Shown: positions 59,759-64,000 of the stretch, piece by piece
How positions within the stretch are numbered: position 1 is the first letter of the stretch
Layout: every line of letters starts with the position of its first letter
Origin: Methylobacterium adhaesivum
GTDB lineage: Bacteria > Pseudomonadota > Alphaproteobacteria > Rhizobiales > Beijerinckiaceae
Assembly: GCF_022179065.1 (NCBI RefSeq)
Contig: NZ_BPQD01000003.1
Coordinates: 124,001 to 188,000 of the forward strand
Direction of reading: 5' to 3'
Length of the DNA stretch: 64,000 nt
Position numbers and translations under genes: made by a program
Notes under the pieces: generated by a model
Databases searched by the model: none
The model's input: only the letters and a program-made list of their open reading frames with translations
Told to the model about the DNA's origin: nothing

Positions 59759-60382
59759 TCATGGGTCTTGCGGCGCTCCGATCGGCGGATCGATCCGGTA
59801 GTGGATCGGCTTGAAGCTGCCGTTATTCGATTGTAGCGCCGAGCAGGCCGTCAGACCGATGATGAGATCCTGCTGCGCCTCGAAGGTGATGTGGTCGCCT
59901 GCCCGGCTCAGGGGCGGCGCCACGGTGATCGCCCCGGTGGCGCCATTGATGGGCACGTTCATAAAGCAGTTGAAGGCGATGGGAATCTGGTCGGAGCCGA
60001 TGCCGTAGGGTTCGAGGGCCGCCGCGAGATTGCCGAAGCAGCCGCGATGCGGATCGGTGTCGCCGTAGATGATGCGGAAGGTATCCTTCGAGCACGGCGT
60101 CAGCAGGAAGTCGTGCCTCCCGACGGTGTCGGCCACGATGGTGAGCATGACGTTGGAGCGGTTCGAATAGAGCGGGTCCCCCGTCGTGAGGTAGATCCGG
60201 CTCGCGTAGTCGAGGGTCCGGCCCGAGGACAGCACTTCGCCGGTATCGTGGCGGTTGTACGCGAGGAGGTCGGCCACCTGCTCGCCGCGCGGGTCGATGA
60301 CCGTGAGGCGTTGCCCCCGGTCGAGGGTGAAGGCGACGCCCGAACGCGGCGCGATCTCCTTGGGGAATCGCGTCTCACACAT
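59759..60382 (-). CDS. DUF1989 (urea-carboxylase-associated) protein
   Basis: A 207-residue protein of the DUF1989 family, often annotated as urea carboxylase associated. Visible patches are DRGQRLTVIDPRGEQVADLL, AYNRHDTGEVLSSGRTLDY, DPHRGCFGNLAAALEPYGIG and NCFMNVPINGATGAITVAPP. Its Cys, His and Asp residues are spaced as for a metal centre. The start at 60382 overlaps the stop of the upstream gntA-like gene by 8 bases, so the two are co-translated. No urea amidolyase genes are in the window, which makes a different, guanidino-compound role possible. Confidence 0.85.
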   Translation of the reverse strand: MCETRFPKEIAPRSGVAFTLDRGQRLTVIDPRGEQVADLLAYNRHDTGEVLSSGRTLDYASRIYLTTGDPLYSNRSNVMLTIVADTVGRHDFLLTPCSKDTFRIIYGDTDPHRGCFGNLAAALEPYGIGSDQIPIAFNCFMNVPINGATGAITVAPPLSRAGDHITFEAQQDLIIGLTACSALQSNNGSFKPIHYRIDPPIGAPQDP

Positions 60383-61076
60383 CTGGCTTGCCCTCAGCCT
60401 GATGGCGACCCTGGAACGGGCAGCGCCATGCATCCGAGACCGCCCGTCCGCTGTACTGGCGGGCCTCCGACACTTCGCCGTGGCGTGCCAGCATCGGGTT
60501 GGCCGAACCGGCAAAAGCCGTATCCCGCTCGAGGATCGAACTCCGAAGCTTCTCGTAACGGTTGGCCGCCCGCAGAACCTCGAACTGGGCGTGGAGGTTG
60601 AATACCAGAACCGGAGAGGAAAAGCGGCGCGCCGGCCGGCTCGCACGGGGGTGGAGGCCGACGATGAAGAAGGCCTCGCCGCCGAAGCTGAGAGAGAAAT
60701 GCGGGCTCTCGGGATCGGTCGCGACGCGTTGGTCCCAAGGATGCCCAAGCCAGGAATCCTTGTCGGCCAGGGACTGGGCGCGGGCCCACAGGTGACGCTC
60801 GAACTGCTCCTCGCCGAGGTCGCCCGGCCCCTCGAACACCACGGCGAAGCTCTGGAACAGGTCCGGCGTCTGCTTGTAGCGTGCGGCGAAGGCCAGAAGC
60901 GCGGGATAGATCCGCATGTCGTCCCAGCCGGAGGTGATGTCCCGCGCGACGACGATCTTCATCTGCCCTTTCGAAAGGGCGGATTTGGCGCCGACGCAGG
61001 GAAATGGCGGATCACGGATGAAGTCGCGAAAGGCGTGCGCGAGGGCATGATCGCGGTCGTCCCTGGGAAATTGCAT
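60375..61076 (-). CDS. YqcI/YcgG (GntA-like) heme-dependent N-hydroxylase family protein
   Basis: A 233-residue YqcI/YcgG family protein. Key segments are DPPFPCVGAKSALSKGQMKI and VVARDITSGWDDMRIYPALL near the N-terminus. SLSFGGEAFFIVGLHPRASR with conserved His and the C-terminal SDAWRCPFQGRHQAEG complete it. GntA, a family member, hydroxylates a guanidine nitrogen of an arginine derivative using heme and O2. Start is GTG 61082 or ATG 61076; I use the ATG, though neither has a strong ribosome site. Coupled to the DUF1989 gene. Confidence 0.82.
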   Translation of the reverse strand: MQFPRDDRDHALAHAFRDFIRDPPFPCVGAKSALSKGQMKIVVARDITSGWDDMRIYPALLAFAARYKQTPDLFQSFAVVFEGPGDLGEEQFERHLWARAQSLADKDSWLGHPWDQRVATDPESPHFSLSFGGEAFFIVGLHPRASRPARRFSSPVLVFNLHAQFEVLRAANRYEKLRSSILERDTAFAGSANPMLARHGEVSEARQYSGRAVSDAWRCPFQGRHQAEGKPDV

Positions 61077-61283
61077 ACGCACTCATCACTCGAACGCCGG
61101 ACTGCACGAACGCTGGGCAGCCGGTACAGTCTTTAGGCAACCGGTCACGGCGCCGTGTGTTCCGGATGAAGACGAGAGGTCGCGGGACCGTGCCGGGGAC
61201 GTCAGGACCCTGCCGGACGGTCCGCCGACGCCCATATGCGAAGGCTCGGCGCCGGTGGTGCCCGGACGAGGGACGGCGACACC

Positions 61284-61517
61284 ATGGCCGAATCGGAGAA
61301 GCGTCCACCGCGCGCGGTCCACTACGTCGGCTTTCGCGACGACCGCTACTGGAATGCCTACCGGGTGTTCGGCGGCCCGCGCGTCATCCATCGCCGCTGG
61401 GACTTCTACGCCACCCGCGATGTCGGGCCCGACGATGTCGTGATCTTCGCGCAGGGCGACGAGGCCCAGCCCGTGGCCGAGCGGAACGCCACCGATCTCG
61501 ACGAGCGGTGGCTGTGA
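61284..61517 (+). CDS. small conserved protein, unknown
   Basis: A 77-residue soluble protein: PPRAVHYVGFRDDRYWNAYR, then VFGGPRVIHRRWDFYATRDV and GPDDVVIFAQGDEAQPVAER. Its length, charge distribution and the run of aromatic residues look like a real small domain. ATG at 61284 is preferred over a frame start at 61236. It is divergent from the gntA-like gene. I know no family name. Confidence 0.55.
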   Translation: MAESEKRPPRAVHYVGFRDDRYWNAYRVFGGPRVIHRRWDFYATRDVGPDDVVIFAQGDEAQPVAERNATDLDERWL

Positions 61518-61603
61518 TCGCGGGATCCGATGGGTGACACGCCCGCTAAGCAGGTTCGCGTTGGCAGGCCAACGCTTCACTCTGCTTGGCTCCTCGGTCT
61601 GTC

Positions 61604-61648
61604 GCAGGTTTTGGGCACAAGACCGGTGACCACTTTTGCGAAACCTGC
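61604..61648. repeat. REP-like hairpin (GCAGGTTT...AAACCTGC)
   Basis: The 8-base arms GCAGGTTT and AAACCTGC enclose an internal 29-base region. Further upstream, AAGCAGGTTCGC at about 61548 is a near-inverse of GCGAAACCTGCTT at 61638-61650. It overlaps the stop of the minus-strand gene at 61649 by none or a few bases. The type recalls palindromic intergenic repeats common in Methylobacterium genomes. It may also end transcription of the small plus-strand gene. Confidence 0.6.
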
Positions 61649-62047
61649 TTATGCCGGCTGCTCGAACAGGAAGCCGTCCACGGCCGGAATCGTCACCGAG
61701 AGGCTGGCGCCGTAGGAGGCCTTCGTGACGCGCCAGGGGCGCTCTGAGCGGGCCCGGATCGCCTCGGAGGGGCGCAGGCGCCGGAACGTCCCGTCGGTGT
61801 CGATCTCCTCGATGATGAGGAAGCCGTAGACCTGGAGGCGGGCGGCGATGAGCTTGGTCTCGCGGTCGCCGGCCGCCACCGCGAGCGTGCCGGTGGCGTA
61901 GACCGCATCCATGACCGCGCGCTGGTCGCTGCGCCGGGACGCGGGGGTGGTGGCGCGGACGGCGCTTCCGGGCCGGGCCGGCGGGGGCTGCGGGGTCGCC
62001 CGCCGAAACGGTACGACGTTGTCCATCCTTGCCGGAACGCTATCCAT
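61649..62047 (-). CDS. protein of unknown function
   Basis: A 132-residue protein with a Pro/Arg-rich N-terminus and a compact C-terminal domain: AVMDAVYATGTLAVAAGDRE, then TKLIAARLQVYGFLIIEEID and the ending GASLSVTIPAVDGFLFEQPA. ATG at 62047 is chosen because AAAGGTA precedes it; GTG 62068 and ATG 62026 are less well placed. Sits between REP-like DNA and the CoA-transferase genes. No family recognised. Confidence 0.55.
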   Translation of the reverse strand: MDSVPARMDNVVPFRRATPQPPPARPGSAVRATTPASRRSDQRAVMDAVYATGTLAVAAGDRETKLIAARLQVYGFLIIEEIDTDGTFRRLRPSEAIRARSERPWRVTKASYGASLSVTIPAVDGFLFEQPA

Positions 62048-62187
62048 CGGCCGATACCTTTGTCTCACGCCACGCGAACCGGGAACGACGTGCCCCCGGC
62101 CCGCGACGACATTTCGACGGATCGGCTTAATATGCCATTAGGCACGCGGCGGACGCGCGCCGCCGGAGCGTCCCGAAACGAGGCGGG

Positions 62188-62847
62188 TCAGCCGAGCCGG
62201 GCGGTGAAGGCCGCTTGCGTCTTGGCGCGGACCTCGTCCTCGGTGACGCTGTCGGCGAGCTCGATGAGGGTCATGCCGCCATCGCCCTTCTTGTCGATGG
62301 TGAAGACGCCGAGATCGGTGATGACCATGTCGACGACATGGGTGCCGGTCAGCGGCAGGTCGCAGGCGGTCAGGAGCTTCGGGCTCTCCGAGCCGTCCTT
62401 GTTGCGGGCGACGTGCTCCATCACCACCACGACGCGCTTGACGCCCGCCACGAGGTCCATGGCGCCGCCCATGCCCTTCACCATCTTGCCCGGGATCATC
62501 CAGTTGGCGAGGTCGCCGTTCTGGGCCACCTGCATGGCGCCGAGGATCGACAGGTTGATATGCCCGCCCCGCACCATCCCGAAGGAATCCGACGAGGAGA
62601 AGTAGCTCGTCGTCGGCAGCTCGGTAATGGTCTGCTTGCCGGCATTGATGAGGTCGGGATCCTCCTCGCCCTCGTACGGGAACGGGCCCATGCCGAGCAT
62701 GCCGTTCTCCGATTGCAGCTGCACCGACATCCCATCCGGGATGTAGTTCGACACCAGCGTCGGAATGCCGATGCCGAGATTCACGTAGAAGCCGTCGCGC
62801 AGTTCCTTGGCGGCGCGCTCCGCCATCTGTTCGCGGGTCCAGGCCAT
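62188..62847 (-). CDS. scoB: 3-oxoacid CoA-transferase subunit B
   Basis: A 219-residue family I CoA-transferase beta subunit. [20 protein letters not shown], then [16 protein letters not shown] with the catalytic Glu in SENGMLG, and [20 protein letters not shown]. It forms the active enzyme with ScoA and moves CoA between succinyl-CoA and an acetoacetate-type acid. It starts 23 bases after scoA, on the same strand. The full set of expected motifs is present. Confidence 0.94.
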   Translation of the reverse strand: MAWTREQMAERAAKELRDGFYVNLGIGIPTLVSNYIPDGMSVQLQSENGMLGMGPFPYEGEEDPDLINAGKQTITELPTTSYFSSSDSFGMVRGGHINLSILGAMQVAQNGDLANWMIPGKMVKGMGGAMDLVAGVKRVVVVMEHVARNKDGSESPKLLTACDLPLTGTHVVDMVITDLGVFTIDKKGDGGMTLIELADSVTEDEVRAKTQAAFTARLG

Positions 62848-62870
62848 GGTGATGTCTCTCCCTGCTGCTC

Positions 62871-63587
62871 TCAGACGGTGGCGGGTTCGCCGCGCTTGCG
62901 GGTCGTGCGCTGCTCGATGCGCTTCTCACGGACCGGCACGTGGATGATGCGCTTGATGAAGATGCCGGGCGTATGGATCGCATCGCCGTCGATCTCGCCC
63001 GGCTGCACGAGGTGCTCGACCTGGGCGACGGTGACCTTGCCGGCGGTGGCCATCATCGGATTGAAGTTGCGGGCCGTCTTCCGGTAGACGAGGTTGCCTT
63101 CCGTATCGCCCTTCCAGGCGTGGACGATGGCGAGATCCGCGACGAGGCCGCGCTCCATCACGTAGGACTCCCCGTCGAACTCGCGCACCTCCTTACCCTC
63201 GGCGATGAGGGTGCCGACACCCGTCTTGGTGAAGAAGGCCGGGATGCCCGCGCCCCCGGCGCGGATGCGCTCGGCCAGCGTTCCCTGCGGATTGAACTCG
63301 ATGGCGAGTTCGCCGCCGAGATACTGCCTGGCGAATTCCTTGTTCTCGCCGACATAGGACGAGATCATCTTGGCGACCTGGCGGGTCTCGAGGAGCTTGC
63401 CGAGGCCGACCCCGTCGATGCCGGCATTGTTCGAGATCACCGTGAGCCCCTTGACCCCCGACGCGCGGATCGCGTCGATGAGCTCGTCGGGAATACCGCA
63501 CAGGCCGAAGCCCCCGGCCATCACCGTCATCCCGTCCGTCAGGAGGCCGGCCAGGGCCTCCGTCGCATCGGTGCGTACTTTCTTCAT
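62871..63587 (-). CDS. scoA: 3-oxoacid CoA-transferase subunit A
   Basis: A 238-residue alpha subunit. [20 protein letters not shown] carries the CoA-transferase glycine-rich site (GGFGLCGIP), then [20 protein letters not shown] and [20 protein letters not shown], and [20 protein letters not shown]. It pairs with scoB for use of ketone bodies or acetoacetate, or in reverse for acetate/succinate shuttling. The upstream flank is the gene-poor stretch toward the right edge. Confidence 0.94.
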   Translation of the reverse strand: MKKVRTDATEALAGLLTDGMTVMAGGFGLCGIPDELIDAIRASGVKGLTVISNNAGIDGVGLGKLLETRQVAKMISSYVGENKEFARQYLGGELAIEFNPQGTLAERIRAGGAGIPAFFTKTGVGTLIAEGKEVREFDGESYVMERGLVADLAIVHAWKGDTEGNLVYRKTARNFNPMMATAGKVTVAQVEHLVQPGEIDGDAIHTPGIFIKRIIHVPVREKRIEQRTTRKRGEPATV

Positions 63588-63913
63588 GAGCGCCCTCCCC
63601 TAAAGGTCTCCGGCCAAACGTCTCGACTGCCGGCAGCATCGCGCTCCGTTGCGGTTAAGCCAAGCACTTCTCGATGACCAGCCGGGGCCCTGCGATGCGC
63701 CTCGACAGCTGCGCCCGGGTGTCATTCGCCGCGTCGCGAACCGCTGCCGCGGCGATCGGCGGTGCACGACGCCGTGTCTCCGGGAGACAAACCGCGCCGG
63801 AAGGGGTAGGGGTTCGAGGAGTATCGGCGTTCGTCGTCGGGTGGGGGCGCCCACGACGATGCCCGGCCGGATGCGCCGGCCCGGCCGGTTTCCGCCTCTC
63901 CTTACGGAGTGCC
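63588..63913. other. intergenic region at right edge
   Basis: 326 bases between scoA and the possible lipoprotein start. It is GC-rich; the minus strand shows open frames without motifs. It should contain the promoters of scoAB and of the plus-strand gene at the edge. No RNA or clear operator seen. Confidence 0.4.
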
Positions 63914-64000
63914 CTGTCGCTGCGCCGTCTCGCTTCCCTCTTCGGCTTGAGTGTTCTGGCCGCCGGCCTCGCGGGGGGATGCTTGCCGTGGACGGTGCCG
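63914..64000 (+). CDS. possible lipoprotein, 5' end only (partial)
   Basis: The plus-strand frame from about 63914 translates as LSLRRLASLFGLSVLAAGLA, then GGCLPWTVP, up to the window end. The basic start, hydrophobic core and LAAGLAGGC (lipobox L-A-G-G-C like) fit a lipoprotein signal peptide. GGAG at 63906-63909 could be its ribosome site. No ATG or GTG is in frame here; a rare CTG would be needed, or the start lies elsewhere, so this is tentative. The window ends inside it. Confidence 0.35.
   Translation, partial: MSLRRLASLFGLSVLAAGLAGGCLPWTVP

Overview
The window is high-GC DNA, packed on both strands, and looks chromosomal. It most likely comes from an alphaproteobacterium of the Methylobacteriaceae (Methylobacterium or Methylorubrum type). 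The reasons are a periplasmic three-subunit formate dehydrogenase of the FDH3 kind with its accessory genes, an alphaproteobacterial SOS box (GAAC-N7-GAAC) before dinB, a fused MrpA/B cation antiporter, and short hairpin repeats of a kind I associate with this family. The genus is inference; there is no rRNA here to confirm it. No CRISPR array, prophage or intact insertion sequence was seen.

Left part (1-15.2 kb): a secreted PRC-barrel protein, a PAS/HWE histidine kinase, tRNA-Arg(TCT), a VIT-family transporter, a C-terminal remnant of a heavy-metal RND pump, and an HD-GYP protein. These are followed by a Ser/Thr-rich unknown protein, a beta-barrel porin, and a DUF6502/DUF5666 pair whose promoter carries a perfect inverted repeat also found before the Ser/Thr-rich gene. 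Next come a fasciclin gene divergent from its likely sigma-K/anti-sigma pair, NhaA and a DUF2721 protein.

Centre (15-36 kb) is devoted to formate oxidation and the Mo/W cofactor. A long minus-strand cluster runs from a biotin/lipoate-ligase-like gene through DUF6505, DUF6352, DUF3305 and DUF3306. It continues through a TorD-like chaperone and a small Tat-exported peptide into fdhA, fdhB and fdhC. Divergent from it are a large multi-[4Fe-4S] protein and a GNAT enzyme. Then come a WD40-cytochrome c fusion, three MoeA-type genes (one degenerate, one fused to a periplasmic-binding-like domain, one canonical) with mobB, and a tungstate importer tupBCA. Together these supply metal, cofactor, insertion chaperone and electron transfer for the dehydrogenase.

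36-43 kb: a second secreted PRC-barrel gene and a complete mrpA(B)CDEFG Na+/H+ antiporter operon closed by a strong hairpin.

43-48 kb is the most striking locus: serine acetyltransferase, a family 2B encapsulin shell with a built-in cyclic-nucleotide-binding-like domain, and a SufS-type cysteine desulfurase with a roughly 260-residue low-complexity N-terminal extension. This reads as a sulfur-handling protein nanocompartment.

49-64 kb: a CAT-anticodon tRNA, an alginate-lyase-like protein, a spore-photoproduct-lyase-like radical SAM protein divergent from SOS-controlled dinB, an MBL-fold hydrolase and an Rmf-like mini protein. These are followed by NAD(P)HX dehydratase, a histidine phosphatase, a DUF892 ferritin-like protein, an SDR/hydrolase pair, a DUF1989 + YqcI/YcgG (GntA-like) pair, two small unknowns, 3-oxoacid CoA-transferase scoAB, and the start of a possible lipoprotein at the right edge.
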